From Thermococcus barossii (lineage in GTDB: Archaea; Methanobacteriota_B; Thermococci; Thermococcales; Thermococcaceae), in contig NZ_CP015101.1 of assembly GCF_002214465.1 (NCBI RefSeq), forward strand, positions 565,013 to 629,012: a stretch of 64,000 nucleotides of DNA. The letters run 5' to 3'. Position 1 is the stretch's first letter, and each line of letters starts with the position of its first letter. Positions 34,911-43,874 of the stretch are shown here, piece by piece. A model generated the notes under the pieces. That model saw only the letters and a list, made by a program, of their open reading frames with translations. It searched no databases and had not been told where the DNA came from. Made by a program: the position numbers and the translations under genes.

Positions 34911-35624
34911 TCACGCCAGGAGGTAGAAGAGTCCGGCACCCACGAAACCGCCAAAGAGCGATGCCAGAAAGTTCGTGGAGTTGTTGTTGGTAATCCCCTC
35001 TTTCTCAAGGGTTGCCCCTATTAGACTGTCCAGATTAACGCCGATGAAGCCTCCGAGGGTAACGGCCAGGAGCATTATGGCCTTCTCGGACGTCACTGGG
35101 AGTGCAAAAAGGGCCATTATCAGGGCGCCTGCAAATGCGAACAGCTCTCCTGCCCATGAGACAGCGCCGTTGGTTCCAGGTTTAACTGGTTTAAGTGTTG
35201 TAATGAGCTTCGGGCTTTTCCCAAATATTTTACCCAGTTCACTTGCCAGTGTGTCCCCGTTAGCGGTTGCAATCGCGGCAAAACTGGCGGCCCAGAAAAC
35301 GTCCATGTTGGAGAAGTACTCGAAGGTGAGAAAAATGACCGCGGCAAGTCCGTTGCCAAGGACGTTGCCCCAGCTTCTTATCCCGTTTCTGCTCTGGGCG
35401 GCGCCAAGCTTGGCCTTCTCCTTGAATTTGTACTTGGTGGCCAGAACGCCGAGGACCACGAAGGTTAGAAGTGCTGCAAACGGATACGCTCCACCCAACT
35501 CTATGACGGACAGGCCAAGGAGTGCCGCCGCAAGGGCCCCCTTAGCGTCCAGGGCCTTGAACCTGTAGGAGCCAAAGCCGAGTCCTGCAACCACTACAAT
35601 GTCCACTGCCGCTCTCTCAAGCAT
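34911..35624 (-). CDS. DUF92 (TIGR00297) family membrane protein
   Basis: 237 residues with about six membrane helices. The family pattern is visible: KGALAAALLGLSVIELGG, SRNGIRSWGNVLGNGLAAVIF, ATANGDTLASELGK and GTNGAVSWAGELFAFAGA. DUF92 proteins relate to phytyl-phosphate/lipid-phosphate kinases; the substrate in archaea is not fixed. The ATG at 35624 follows AGGTGGCAGAG; GTG 35633 is inside the binding site. Confidence 0.82.
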   Translation of the reverse strand: MLERAAVDIVVVAGLGFGSYRFKALDAKGALAAALLGLSVIELGGAYPFAALLTFVVLGVLATKYKFKEKAKLGAAQSRNGIRSWGNVLGNGLAAVIFLTFEYFSNMDVFWAASFAAIATANGDTLASELGKIFGKSPKLITTLKPVKPGTNGAVSWAGELFAFAGALIMALFALPVTSEKAIMLLAVTLGGFIGVNLDSLIGATLEKEGITNNNSTNFLASLFGGFVGAGLFYLLA

Positions 35625-35701
35625 CTCTGCCACCTGGGAGAAGTGCAGGAAGAGGCTTTATTATTCTTTCCCTCGGCGGTTGACGAAGGGAATAAAGGGA
35701 A

Positions 35702-36151
35702 TTAAAGAACCTCGAACTTGACGGTCTCGGTCACGAAGGTTATGTCGAGCTTGTCAATGCCCGGTATCTTCTTGGAGACCTCGTTTATTATCTTCTCAAG
35801 CTCCTTCATATCCTTGGGGCCCACTATGTGGACCACGAGGTTGTGGGAACCGAGAGCGCGTTCGACGATCTTGATGTTCTCATCCTCAACGAGGATGGGG
35901 ATTATCTCGTCAATATTGGCCGAGGGTTTGACCGTTATTCCAAGGATTACATGAACGTATCCCAGGGCATCGTAGTTGGGTATCACCGTGTACTTCCGTA
36001 TGATGCCGTTCCTCTCCAAGCGGTCCATCCTGCGGGATATCCTCTGCCTGGTGGTGCCGAGAATCTCGGCAAGCTCCTTGTAGGTAAGGCGGGCGTTCTT
36101 GGCGAGGAGCTTCAAAATCTTTATGTCTATTCCGTTTATTTTATCAGCCAT
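35702..36151 (-). CDS. Lrp/AsnC family transcriptional regulator
   Basis: 149 residues. An N-terminal helix-turn-helix (ARLTYKELAEILGTTRQRISRRMDRLERNGII) and a C-terminal RAM/ACT-like domain (GYVHVILGITVKP...HNLVVHIVGPKD) form the feast/famine architecture; dimers or octamers bind amino-acid-type effectors. The start follows GGGGGAGGTGGAGAC. A symmetric site about 110 bp upstream may be its own operator. Confidence 0.9.
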   Translation of the reverse strand: MADKINGIDIKILKLLAKNARLTYKELAEILGTTRQRISRRMDRLERNGIIRKYTVIPNYDALGYVHVILGITVKPSANIDEIIPILVEDENIKIVERALGSHNLVVHIVGPKDMKELEKIINEVSKKIPGIDKLDITFVTETVKFEVL

Positions 36152-36194
36152 GTCTCCACCTCCCCCGAATTATGGTGGAAATTGAGCGCCCGAT

Positions 36195-36277
36195 TATAAA
36201 AATGTTTCGATAAGTTGGAAGATTTCTAATCACTTGGTAACCTGCATCCCAGTGTTTCCTGTATAACTCAGTTATAC
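36195..36277 (-). promoter_or_regulatory. Lrp gene promoter with GTATAAC-tca-GTTATAC operator
   Basis: The minus-strand TATA (TTTTTATAATC, about 36194-36204) lies 45-50 bp before the ATG. Further upstream a perfect 7-bp dyad with 3-bp spacer (GTATAAC 36261-36267, GTTATAC 36271-36277) is followed by another half-site (ATAACTC). Size and symmetry fit an Lrp-type dimer. Confidence 0.45.
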
Positions 36278-36322
36278 GATAACTCTCTATGTTACAAATC
36301 CTTATCTCAATTGACGTAAATT

Positions 36323-36619
36323 TCATATGTTGCTCCACCTGTCCCTGTCCCGTTCCTGGTATTTTTCTATGGTCTCTCTGAGGGCTTCCGTGAGGTCCAC
36401 ACCGTAGTAATTGGCGATGCAGGAGAGGGCAAAGACAACATCCCCAAGTTCTTCCTTCAGGTGCTCTCTGTCGCCGGAGCCCTTAACGCCCTCCACTTTG
36501 AGGAGTTCATCGGCGAGTTCTCCTATCTCCTCCATCAGAGCTGCGAGCATCTCAAATGGCGTCCAGTACCCTCCAAACTCCCTGACGGTTCTGTCAACTT
36601 CCCTTTGAAGGTCGTTCAT
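36323..36619 (-). CDS. MazG-like nucleotide pyrophosphohydrolase
   Basis: 98-residue all-alpha protein with the MazG metal motif: LAALMEEIGELADELLK (ExxE) and HLKEELGDVVFALSCIA (ExxD). It hydrolyses NTPs or dNTPs to monophosphates, probably for house-cleaning. The ATG follows TGTAGGAGC, four bases after the ArsR stop, an operon. Confidence 0.88.
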   Translation of the reverse strand: MNDLQREVDRTVREFGGYWTPFEMLAALMEEIGELADELLKVEGVKGSGDREHLKEELGDVVFALSCIANYYGVDLTEALRETIEKYQERDRDRWSNI

Positions 36620-36623
36620 GCTC

Positions 36624-37001
36624 CTACACCAGCTCGATGCTGACCATATCCAGGTACCTCTTAAGGGCCTCGGTGTTGGTTCTGTAGAAGTGCATCTTGC
36701 CCTCCTTCCGCTCCTCTATAAGCCCGAGTCCCTTGAGGGTTCTCAGGTGATGGCTTATGAGGGTCTGATCCTGGTCGAGTATCCTTGAGATTAGGCACAC
36801 GCACAGCCAGTTGTCCTTCAGGAGTTTGAGTATCCTGAGACGGAGCGGATTTGAAATCGCCTTCAGGAACTTTATTGTATCGCTTTCCACCTGAAGGTCA
36901 ACTTCCCTGTCCAGGTCAGGTATTCCACAGGTTTCCGCACACTGCAGGACTGTCTTCCTTTGCCTCTCATTTAGCTCGTCCAAAAGGTCCTTGATCTTCA
37001 T
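36624..37001 (-). CDS. ArsR-family winged-helix regulator
   Basis: 125 residues. SNPLRLRILKLLKDNWLCVCLISRILDQDQTLISHHLRTLKGLGLI is the ArsR winged helix; the (L)CVC motif on the third helix is the classical metal-sensing position, and an N-terminal CAETC pair could complete a thiol site. It may sense a metal, metalloid or redox signal. The ATG at 37001 follows AGGTGTTGCCC. Co-transcribed with mazG. Confidence 0.86.
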   Translation of the reverse strand: MKIKDLLDELNERQRKTVLQCAETCGIPDLDREVDLQVESDTIKFLKAISNPLRLRILKLLKDNWLCVCLISRILDQDQTLISHHLRTLKGLGLIEERKEGKMHFYRTNTEALKRYLDMVSIELV

Positions 37002-37057
37002 GGGCAACACCTGTAACTGGATATGGTTGGTTTCCTTTTAAGAATTTTCACATGAGG

Positions 37058-37429
37058 TTATTCTACAACTTCAATCTTCAGTCTGGTCCCGTCACTGCGG
37101 TACGCTCTCACACTGTCTTCTGTGAAGGGATAGGCGATTATCAGGTGAACTCCCCCAAATTTTGAGAAGAAGTTCAAATCCGCCTGGGAAGGCCAGGGAC
37201 TTGGCCCTGGATGGGAATGGACGGTTCCCTTGATGCTCTCATCGTAGGGCAGCATCCATGTGTCAAAGAACGCCGAGCTACTCCCAAAGTGCGGGTTCGG
37301 TGCTATCAGAACCTCCTCGAAGACTCCATCTTTCTCCCGCAGAAAGCCCGCGAACTCGTTCGGATAGAACTCGCGGGCAAGCTCCAGCAGGTACTCCAGA
37401 AGTTCGCGTCTAATTATTACCGCTTCCAT
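37058..37429 (-). CDS. JAMM/MPN+ domain metalloprotease
   Basis: 123 residues. The full JAMM motif is present: Glu in NEFAGFL (near residue 24) and HSHPGPSPWPSQAD (near residues 90-103) supplying two His and one Asp for zinc. Archaeal JAMM proteins remove ubiquitin-like SAMPs or related modifiers. The ATG at 37429 follows GGTGAGCGA; a TATA (TTTTTAAATATTT) lies within 25 bp, so the leader is very short. Confidence 0.88.
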   Translation of the reverse strand: MEAVIIRRELLEYLLELAREFYPNEFAGFLREKDGVFEEVLIAPNPHFGSSSAFFDTWMLPYDESIKGTVHSHPGPSPWPSQADLNFFSKFGGVHLIIAYPFTEDSVRAYRSDGTRLKIEVVE

Positions 37430-37455
37430 TTCGCTCACCGAAAATATTTAAAAAT

Positions 37456-37839
37456 TCAGAGGACTGCTATGGCCTCTATCTCCACATCAACCCCTTTGGG
37501 CAGGTTGGACACCTCAACGACGGCCCTGGCAGGTTTGGACTTCGAAAAGTAGCGGTTGTAGACTTCGTTGAATCTGGCGTAGTTTCCCATGTCCCTGATG
37601 TACACCGTCACCTTCACAACGTTTTCGGCGCTTCCTCCAGCGGCCTCGACAACCGCTAGGAGATTTTTGAGTGCCTGGTCTGCCTGTATCTCTATGTCAC
37701 CGGTCACGAGCTCTCCAGTTTCTGGGTTTATCGGTATCTGCCCAGAGATGAAGAGAAACTTTCCTTCCGCAATGACTCCCTGGCTGTACGGTCCTATCGG
37801 CTTGGGTGCCCTTTCGGTGAGAACGGTCTCCTTCTTCAT
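37456..37839 (-). CDS. ridA: RidA family reactive enamine/imine deaminase
   Basis: 127 residues with the RidA pattern: [25 protein letters not shown] and [22 protein letters not shown], ending VEIEAIAVL, with the substrate-binding Arg in KPARAVVEV. It hydrolyses 2-aminoacrylate-type intermediates. The start at 37839 follows a strong GGAGGTGA. The frame stays open upstream to 37929, but that stretch looks like a guide RNA. Confidence 0.93.
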   Translation of the reverse strand: MKKETVLTERAPKPIGPYSQGVIAEGKFLFISGQIPINPETGELVTGDIEIQADQALKNLLAVVEAAGGSAENVVKVTVYIRDMGNYARFNEVYNRYFSKSKPARAVVEVSNLPKGVDVEIEAIAVL

Positions 37840-37857
37840 GCTTTCACCTCCGGAATT

Positions 37858-37920
37858 GAAATCAGCGAAGCGAAGACTCCTCATCGGTTCCCCCTCGGGT
37901 GTCCTCGGCCTCATCATGCC
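37858..37920 (-). ncRNA. C/D box sRNA candidate in the ridA upstream spacer
   Basis: Minus strand, in order: C box ATGATGA (37917-37911), 12-nt guide GGCCGAGGACAC, D' box CCGA (37898-37895), a 10-nt spacer, C' box ATGAGGA (37884-37878), 12-nt guide GTCTTCGCTTCG, D box CTGA (37865-37862). Both guides are exactly 12 nt. D' and C' differ from consensus the same way as in the RNA at 34822. Predicted targets: CGAAGCGAAGAC and GUGUCCUCGGCC (methyl on the fifth base). No clear terminal stem, and it sits between co-oriented genes, so confidence is lower. Confidence 0.5.
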
Positions 37921-37925
37921 CCCAT

Positions 37926-38726
37926 TCACTTCTTCTCCAGGTACTTCTCAAGGCTCTTGGCCGGGACGTCCAGGGAGAGCCCTATCTTCTCAAGGGCCTT
38001 CCTCAGGGCATAGACCCTCGCATGCTCCTGAAACGGGTCGGGAGCATGGTTCTCGGCCGGAAAATGCCTGTACTTCTCCACGACTGCCGGGATTTCGGCC
38101 TTCTTAACCTTCTTGAACTCACCGAACCAGGAGTCTATTCCCTTGACATCGATGCCCGCGTAGACTGGGAGCTTGAGCGTGATGCTCTCGTTTATACTCG
38201 CGAGAAGCCGGGCAACGTCTGCCATCGGGGTCTTGTCGTCGATTATGAGCCTTCTCACGGCCCTCCACTGGGTTTTTCCACTCACGTGGAACGCAACAAA
38301 GTTCACGTGGTCCTCGGTGTACGGGAAGACTATCCTGACCTCGCTCAGTGGCTCTTCCGGATACTCAACTGGAACCTTCTTCGAGAGCACTTCCCTCACG
38401 AGTACCGCCTTGGCCACGTCAACCAGGTGCTTTCTGAGCTTTTTGTCCTCTTCAAAGATGAGGGCACCGAGCTTTCTTGCCGTGCCCGGCGACTTGAGGG
38501 CAACAATGGCATCGCTCAGGTCCTTCCTCCCGATTTCCTCGGCGAGGCTCATTATGCCGGCAACGTTCATGACCTCCGTTAGGTACTCTGGTATCTTGGC
38601 ATTGACGGTGTTGGAGATACTGGCAATGAAGTGGGCCACCTTCTCGTCCTCCATGTCTATCAGCCTGTCCGCCACCTTCCAGCTCCCGTGATGAGCCGTG
38701 AACACAATCTGATCTCCAACCTTCAT
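37926..38726 (-). CDS. Hypothetical protein resembling DUF2666
   Basis: 266 residues, soluble, apparently two similar halves ([42 protein letters not shown] and [46 protein letters not shown]). The internal repeat matches what I remember of archaeal DUF2666; no function is known. The ATG at 38726 follows TTTGGTGGAAGCG. It is divergent from lonB. Confidence 0.6.
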   Translation of the reverse strand: MKVGDQIVFTAHHGSWKVADRLIDMEDEKVAHFIASISNTVNAKIPEYLTEVMNVAGIMSLAEEIGRKDLSDAIVALKSPGTARKLGALIFEEDKKLRKHLVDVAKAVLVREVLSKKVPVEYPEEPLSEVRIVFPYTEDHVNFVAFHVSGKTQWRAVRRLIIDDKTPMADVARLLASINESITLKLPVYAGIDVKGIDSWFGEFKKVKKAEIPAVVEKYRHFPAENHAPDPFQEHARVYALRKALEKIGLSLDVPAKSLEKYLEKK

Positions 38727-38843
38727 CGCTTCCACCAAAGGCTATGGATAGCAAGGCCTATTTTAGCTTTTTCTTGACCTTCTCAAAAAAGTTATAAATC
38801 GCCCCGAGCATTCCAGTTTGAGAGAGTGGAAGAGGGAAGCAAA

Positions 38844-40751
38844 ATGGGGGAAGACGAGAAGGTCAATAGGGAAGCCCTGGCCCCCAGGGAATATGGAGAG
38901 AGCCTTGATCTGGGCATGGAGTTCAACACGACCGAGGAGATTAAGGTACCCGAGAAGCTCATCGATCAGGTCATAGGTCAGGAGCATGCGGTTGAGGTTA
39001 TCAGAACCGCTGCAACCCAGAAAAGGCACGTTCTTCTCATAGGTGAGCCGGGAACCGGTAAGTCAATGCTGGGTCAGGCGATGGCGGAGCTGTTGCCCAC
39101 CGAGAATCTTGAGGACATACTCGTCTTTCCAAACCCAGAAGACGAAAACATGCCCAAGATAAAGACCGTCCCGGCCTGTCAGGGACGGAGAATAGTCGAG
39201 AAATACCGCGAAAAGGCCAAGGGGCAGGAGAGCATAAAATCGTACATCCTTTTGTTCGTCATGTTCACGGTCATGCTGGCACTGTTTATAGACTTCAGCG
39301 CGACCACGCTCCTTATGGGGCTTTTCGTGGTTATACTCACCATAATGGCGCTCTCCAACATGCGCCTCAAGGGTTCGGTTCTGGTTCCCAAACTGCTCGT
39401 TGACAACTGCGGCAGGAGCAAGGCACCGTTCATAGATGCAACCGGTGCCCACGCCGGGGCGCTCCTGGGTGACGTGCGCCACGATCCCTTCCAGAGCGGC
39501 GGCCTGGGAACTCCTGCCCACGAGAGGGTTGAGCCGGGGATGATACACCGTGCCCACAGGGGCGTTCTGTTCATAGACGAGGTGGCGACTCTCAGTTTGA
39601 AGATGCAGCAGAGCCTCCTGACGGCTATGCAGGAGAAGAAGTTCCCGATAACCGGCCAGAGCGAGATGTCGAGTGGTGCAATGGTCAGGACGGAGCCAGT
39701 CCCATGTGACTTCGTCCTCGTCGCCGCTGGAAACCTCGACACCGTTGACAAGATGCACCCTGCCCTCCGTTCGCGTATCAGGGGCTACGGTTATGAGGTT
39801 TACATGCGCACCACGATGCCGGACACCATTGAGAACAGGCGCAAGCTCATTCAGTTCGTTGCTCAGGAAGTCAAACGCGATGGCAAGATTCCGCACTTCA
39901 CCCGCGATGCAGTGGAGGAGATAGTTAGGGAGGCCCAGAAGCGCGCCGGCAGGAAGGGGCACCTCACGCTTCGCCTCCGTGACCTTGGCGGTATCGTAAG
40001 GGCAGCTGGTGATATAGCCGTCAAGAAGGGCAAGAAGTACGTGGAGCGTGAGGACGTCCTTGAAGCCATAAGAATGGCCAAGCCGCTGGAGAAGCAGCTT
40101 GCTGACTGGTACATAGAGAGGAAGAAGGAGTACCAGGTAATCAAAACCGAGGGAAGCGAGATTGGACGGGTGAACGGCCTCGCGGTTATCGGCGAGCAGA
40201 GCGGTATAGTGCTTCCGATCGAGGCTGTGGTTGCCCCTGCGGCGAGCAAGGAGGAGGGCAAGATAATCGTCACCGGAAAGCTGGGCGAGATAGCAAAGGA
40301 AGCGGTTCAAAACGTCTCGGCAATAATCAAGCGTTACAAAGGAGAGGACATAAGCCGCTATGATATACACGTCCAGTTCCTCCAGACCTATGAGGGTGTT
40401 GAGGGTGACTCTGCCAGCATAAGCGTTGCCACCGCCGTTATCTCGGCCCTTGAGGAAATACCAATAAGGCAGGACGTCGCTATGACCGGTTCGCTCAGCG
40501 TTCGCGGTGAGGTGCTCCCTATAGGCGGAGCGACGCCAAAGATTGAAGCGGCGATCGAGGCTGGAATAAAGACGGTGATAATACCCAAGAGCAACGAGAA
40601 GGACGTCTTCCTCAGCAAGGACAAGGCCGAGAAGGTGCAGATATTCCCCGTCGAGACCATAGATGAGGTTCTCGAAATAGCCCTTGAGGAAGGAGAGAAG
40701 AAGCGGGAGCTTCTAAGGCGCATAAGAGAGGCTCTCCCGCTTTCCCTTTGA
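38844..40751 (+). CDS. lonB: Archaeal membrane-anchored ATP-dependent Lon protease (LonB)
   Basis: 635 residues. Walker A is IGEPGTGKS (near residue 67) and Walker [12 protein letters not shown]. Between them two membrane helices ([36 protein letters not shown]) anchor it, the archaeal LonB hallmark. The C-terminal protease has the catalytic Ser in [10 protein letters not shown] and the Lys near [14 protein letters not shown]. Some Thermococcales lon genes carry inteins; none interrupts the Walker or protease motifs here. ATG 38844 follows GAGGGA. Confidence 0.95.
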   Translation: MGEDEKVNREALAPREYGESLDLGMEFNTTEEIKVPEKLIDQVIGQEHAVEVIRTAATQKRHVLLIGEPGTGKSMLGQAMAELLPTENLEDILVFPNPEDENMPKIKTVPACQGRRIVEKYREKAKGQESIKSYILLFVMFTVMLALFIDFSATTLLMGLFVVILTIMALSNMRLKGSVLVPKLLVDNCGRSKAPFIDATGAHAGALLGDVRHDPFQSGGLGTPAHERVEPGMIHRAHRGVLFIDEVATLSLKMQQSLLTAMQEKKFPITGQSEMSSGAMVRTEPVPCDFVLVAAGNLDTVDKMHPALRSRIRGYGYEVYMRTTMPDTIENRRKLIQFVAQEVKRDGKIPHFTRDAVEEIVREAQKRAGRKGHLTLRLRDLGGIVRAAGDIAVKKGKKYVEREDVLEAIRMAKPLEKQLADWYIERKKEYQVIKTEGSEIGRVNGLAVIGEQSGIVLPIEAVVAPAASKEEGKIIVTGKLGEIAKEAVQNVSAIIKRYKGEDISRYDIHVQFLQTYEGVEGDSASISVATAVISALEEIPIRQDVAMTGSLSVRGEVLPIGGATPKIEAAIEAGIKTVIIPKSNEKDVFLSKDKAEKVQIFPVETIDEVLEIALEEGEKKRELLRRIREALPLSL

Positions 40752-40856
40752 GTTCTCTTTTGTCTCCTGTGGGGACATTCCTTTCATAGTCTTCTACACC
40801 TTTGTCCAGAAATGCTTAAAAAACGTCCCAATCACGTTACCCAAGGAGGTGAGCTA

Positions 40857-41603
40857 ATGCTCAAAGTTGAGAACCTTCACGTCTCGGTAGATAACAAGAA
40901 GATCCTCGATGGGGTGAATCTGGAGGTTCTTCCCGGTGAGTTTCACGTGATTATGGGCCCAAACGGCTCCGGGAAGTCCACGCTGGCTCTTACGATCGCC
41001 GGCCACCCGAGGTACTCGGTTGATGAGGGGAGAATAACCTTCAACGGTGAGGACATTACGGAGCTTGGCCCGGACGAGAGGGCGAAGAGGGGGATAATGC
41101 TTGCCTTCCAGCATCCGCATGAGGTGGAGGGAGTTAAGATAATTGAGTTCCTCCAGCAGGTTCTCGCGGAGCTCAAGGGGCTGGACCCCGTTGAAGCCTA
41201 CGACCTGATAGTTGAAAAGGCCAAGGAGCTGTGGTTCAGCGAGGATGACCTGCACCGCTACGTGAATGTGGGCTTCTCCGGAGGAGAAAGGAAGAGGCTT
41301 GAACTTCTCCAGGCGATTCTCATCGAGCCAAAGCTTCTCATCCTGGACGAGCCGGACAGCGGTGTGGACGTTGATTCCCTCAGCGTCATCAGCAGGAAGA
41401 TAGAGGAGCTCCACAGGAAGGGAACGGCTGTGCTCCTGATAACCCATTACGGAAGGATACTCGGACACCTCGATCCCAGCAGGTTCAGGGTTCACGTCAT
41501 GCGCGAGGGGAGGATAGTGCTCGAGAGAGGCGGTGAGTTCGTTAGAGAGATTGAGGAGAAGGGCTTCCAGAAGATATTCGAGGAGTGTGGTTGCGATGAG
41601 TGA
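40857..41603 (+). CDS. sufC: Fe-S cluster assembly ATPase SufC
   Basis: 248-residue ABC ATPase: Walker A MGPNGSGKSTLALTIAG, signature FSGGERKRLELLQA, Walker B LLILDEPDSGVD. The DEPDSG form is typical of SufC rather than transporters. It powers SufB/D in Fe-S cluster assembly, which the neighbouring hydrogenase and MBX demand. The ATG at 40857 follows GGAGGTGAGCTA. It overlaps sufB by 8 bp. Confidence 0.95.
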   Translation: MLKVENLHVSVDNKKILDGVNLEVLPGEFHVIMGPNGSGKSTLALTIAGHPRYSVDEGRITFNGEDITELGPDERAKRGIMLAFQHPHEVEGVKIIEFLQQVLAELKGLDPVEAYDLIVEKAKELWFSEDDLHRYVNVGFSGGERKRLELLQAILIEPKLLILDEPDSGVDVDSLSVISRKIEELHRKGTAVLLITHYGRILGHLDPSRFRVHVMREGRIVLERGGEFVREIEEKGFQKIFEECGCDE

Positions 41604-42933
41604 GATAACTGTTCAGGAGGCCAAGGAGATAATAGCGCAGGAGATAGAGAACCTCGCCAGGAGAAACAAAGAGCCGGAGTGGATGACGCGGATAAGGAAC
41701 AAGGCTCTGGAGGCATTCGAGAGGGCTCCCCACAGGGACCCAATAATCAGCGAGGAGGAGCTGCTTCAGTTCATCGCCAAACCCGAGATAGAGGGTCTTC
41801 CTGATCACATCGAGAGCCTCGACGACCTGCCGCCGGAGATGAAGGCCCTCCTCGACAGACTTGGCATCTCCGAGGTCGAGCAGAAGTACATAGCCGGTCT
41901 GGCCGTTCAGACGGACACGGGCGTCATCTACAACCAGTTCCTCCAAGAATGGGCCAAGAAGGGGTTGATAGTGCTCCCCATGGAAGAGGCCGTCAGGAGG
42001 TACCCGGACGTTGTTAAGAAGCACTTCCTTCAGATGTTCCAGGCGGACGAGAGCAAGCTTACCGCATACCATACTGCCGTCTGGAACGGTGGGATATTCC
42101 TCTACGTCAAGGAAGGGCTGAAGGTTCCCTTCCCGCTCCACCTGTTTTTCCTCATCCAGGAGAGCGCCCTAGCCCAAGCACCTCACATAATCATCATAGC
42201 CGAGCCAAACAGCGAGTTCCACCTCATCGAGGGCTGTACCGCCCCGGTGCTCGTCAAGCACTCACTCCACCTCGACATGACAGAGGCGTACATCGGAGAC
42301 GGCGCCAGGGCCCAGCTGACGGTACTCCAGAACTGGCCTGAGTACGTTCATACGAGACCGATGACCAGGGCGAGAATCGGTAAGGGCGCGCGCTTCATCA
42401 ACACCACCGTCGGCCTCGGAACGGGCAGGAGCAACATAGCCAATCCCAAGTACTGGGTGGACGAGAACGGCTACGTCGAGCTGAACGGCATAATCCTCGG
42501 CCAGAAGGACTGGTACGTTGACCTCGGCGGTGAGATGTACCTCCGGGGCAGGGGCGCCGCCGGAATAAACGCGAGCAAGGCAGTCATAATGGACGAGAGT
42601 ACCGTGATAACGAGGGGCGTCATCAGGGCAGAGGCGCCGAAGACGAAGGGGCACATAAGCTGCGACGCCCTGCTGATGAGCGACAGAGCCGTAATGGAGA
42701 CCTACCCCGGCCTTGTGAGTAGGGTTGACGACGCGGAGCTGAGCCACGAAGCGGCCATAGGCAAGATACGTGAGGAGGAGCTGTTCTACCTGATGTCAAG
42801 GGGACTCAGCGAGGAGAAGGCGACTCAGCTCATCGTCAAGGGCTTCCTTGAACCCATGCTGAAGGACATCCCAATGGAGTTCCTCGTGGAGATAAGGAAG
42901 ATAATAGAGCTGGCTGTCAGCGGTGGCATGTGA
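41596..42933 (+). CDS. sufB: Fe-S cluster scaffold SufB/SufD family protein
   Basis: 445 residues with the right-handed beta-helix core of SufB/D (EGCTAPVLVKHSLHLDMTEAYIGDGARAQLTVLQNWPEYVHT, then RGVIRAEAPKTKGHISCDALLMSD with a candidate cysteine, and LVSRVDDAELSHEAAIGKI). Archaea often have a single SufB/D protein forming a homodimer with SufC. It starts at 41596 inside the sufC 3' end. The earlier frame to 41533 is sufC sequence. Confidence 0.93.
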   Translation: MSEITVQEAKEIIAQEIENLARRNKEPEWMTRIRNKALEAFERAPHRDPIISEEELLQFIAKPEIEGLPDHIESLDDLPPEMKALLDRLGISEVEQKYIAGLAVQTDTGVIYNQFLQEWAKKGLIVLPMEEAVRRYPDVVKKHFLQMFQADESKLTAYHTAVWNGGIFLYVKEGLKVPFPLHLFFLIQESALAQAPHIIIIAEPNSEFHLIEGCTAPVLVKHSLHLDMTEAYIGDGARAQLTVLQNWPEYVHTRPMTRARIGKGARFINTTVGLGTGRSNIANPKYWVDENGYVELNGIILGQKDWYVDLGGEMYLRGRGAAGINASKAVIMDESTVITRGVIRAEAPKTKGHISCDALLMSDRAVMETYPGLVSRVDDAELSHEAAIGKIREEELFYLMSRGLSEEKATQLIVKGFLEPMLKDIPMEFLVEIRKIIELAVSGGM

Positions 42934-42935
42934 TT

Positions 42936-42960
42936 GAAAAATTTTTCTTTTTGTCTTCTG
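42936..42960 (+). terminator. T-rich terminator after sufB
   Basis: Two long T-runs (ATTTTTC and TTTTTGTC) directly follow the sufB stop; further T-runs occur near 42972-42986. Confidence 0.5.
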
Positions 42961-43044
42961 GCGCCCCTAATTTTTCCCGCTTTTTGCCCGGAACTCCTAA
43001 CGAAGTGTTTTAACTCATCCACCATTTTCCCGTAAGGTGATAAC

Positions 43045-43338
43045 ATGGACCCGATGGCAAAGGCTTTTGAAGAGGCCAAAAAGAACCCGGAAATGAGGAA
43101 AAAGCTGAAGGTAAAGGCCGCCTTTTCGATGCTACTCTTCGTGATGTTCCTGGGTGTGGTATTCATAACGGTTGGGACGGCAATTGCCAGTAAAAACGGC
43201 AGCTTTCTGGGAATGACCCAGCTCGACTTCCTCAAGCTCCGCGCCCGCTACGGCATCGTCATGATGCTCCTCATAATAATCCATCTGCTGATGAACAGAA
43301 GCATCATGAAGAAGGAGCTGGAGATGCTGTTTGGTTGA
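43045..43338 (+). CDS. Small hypothetical membrane protein (two helices)
   Basis: 97 residues: a charged N-terminus, helix one (AFSMLLFVMFLGVVFITVGTAI), a short loop and helix two (GIVMMLLIIIHLLMNRS). No family recognised. The ATG follows AAGGTGATAAC. Convergent with the hydrogenase protease gene. Confidence 0.65.
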   Translation: MDPMAKAFEEAKKNPEMRKKLKVKAAFSMLLFVMFLGVVFITVGTAIASKNGSFLGMTQLDFLKLRARYGIVMMLLIIIHLLMNRSIMKKELEMLFG

Positions 43339-43367
43339 TCTCTTCGGTTCTTCAATTCAGTTTTTAT

Positions 43368-43829
43368 TTAATTCCATGATTCAGCTTCTGCAAGTTTTTC
43401 AACGAGTTCGACCACTTTGGGGAGGGCCTTCTCGACTTCCTCGCTCAGCTCCATGCCTAGGTCTACCTCCTTTGCAACGACGCCAATGAAGTGTATATCC
43501 GCTTTGGCAAGGCGCTCATCCAGGGCCATTAGAAGCTTAAGGCCGTCTATCGCTCCCATAAAGTGGGCGCTCCTTATCTCCCCCTTCAGCTTCTCGAAGA
43601 CCTCCTCGCCCCTCAGGTGGATTATCTTTCCGGGCTCAAACTTTTCGCTCAGGATTGCATCAATGATTATCAACCGCTCCTCGCCTTTGTAGTGGGCGGA
43701 GAGCATGAATATGTCCGTGCCGACATCGAGAACGTTGTAGCCTTTTTCCGCGAGTATTCTTCCGGCTTTGAGGCCGACTCCGTCGTCCTTCATAAGCTCG
43801 TTGCCGAGTGCGAGAATCAGTGTCCTCAT
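43368..43829 (-). CDS. NiFe hydrogenase maturation endopeptidase (HycI/HyaD family)
   Basis: 153 residues. The family start ILALGNELMKDDGVG (GNxxxxDDGxG) and the metal-binding HFMGAIDG region are seen. It removes the C-terminal peptide of the hydrogenase large subunit after nickel insertion. It lies directly after hyhL on the same strand with a 45-bp gap, so its substrate is very likely HyhL. Confidence 0.9.
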   Translation of the reverse strand: MRTLILALGNELMKDDGVGLKAGRILAEKGYNVLDVGTDIFMLSAHYKGEERLIIIDAILSEKFEPGKIIHLRGEEVFEKLKGEIRSAHFMGAIDGLKLLMALDERLAKADIHFIGVVAKEVDLGMELSEEVEKALPKVVELVEKLAEAESWN

Positions 43830-43874
43830 TCGCAGACCTCCGGGAAAGAATAGAGTGGGAGAATAAAAAGTTGC

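Noticed and set aside
35640-35700. Imperfect inverted repeat upstream of the DUF92 gene (TTTCCCTC/GAAGGGAA)
   Set aside because: Arms are interrupted by insertions and low in complexity; no consistent spacing to a promoter.
37840-37929. N-terminal extension of RidA
   Set aside because: The extension ([17 protein letters not shown]...) has no counterpart in the family, the ATG at 37839 has a near-perfect binding site, and the stretch is better explained by C/D box elements or plain spacer.
38844-40751. Intein in lonB
   Set aside because: Walker A, Walker B and protease motifs are continuous and total length (635 residues) equals that of the mature enzyme; no splicing-domain motifs were seen.
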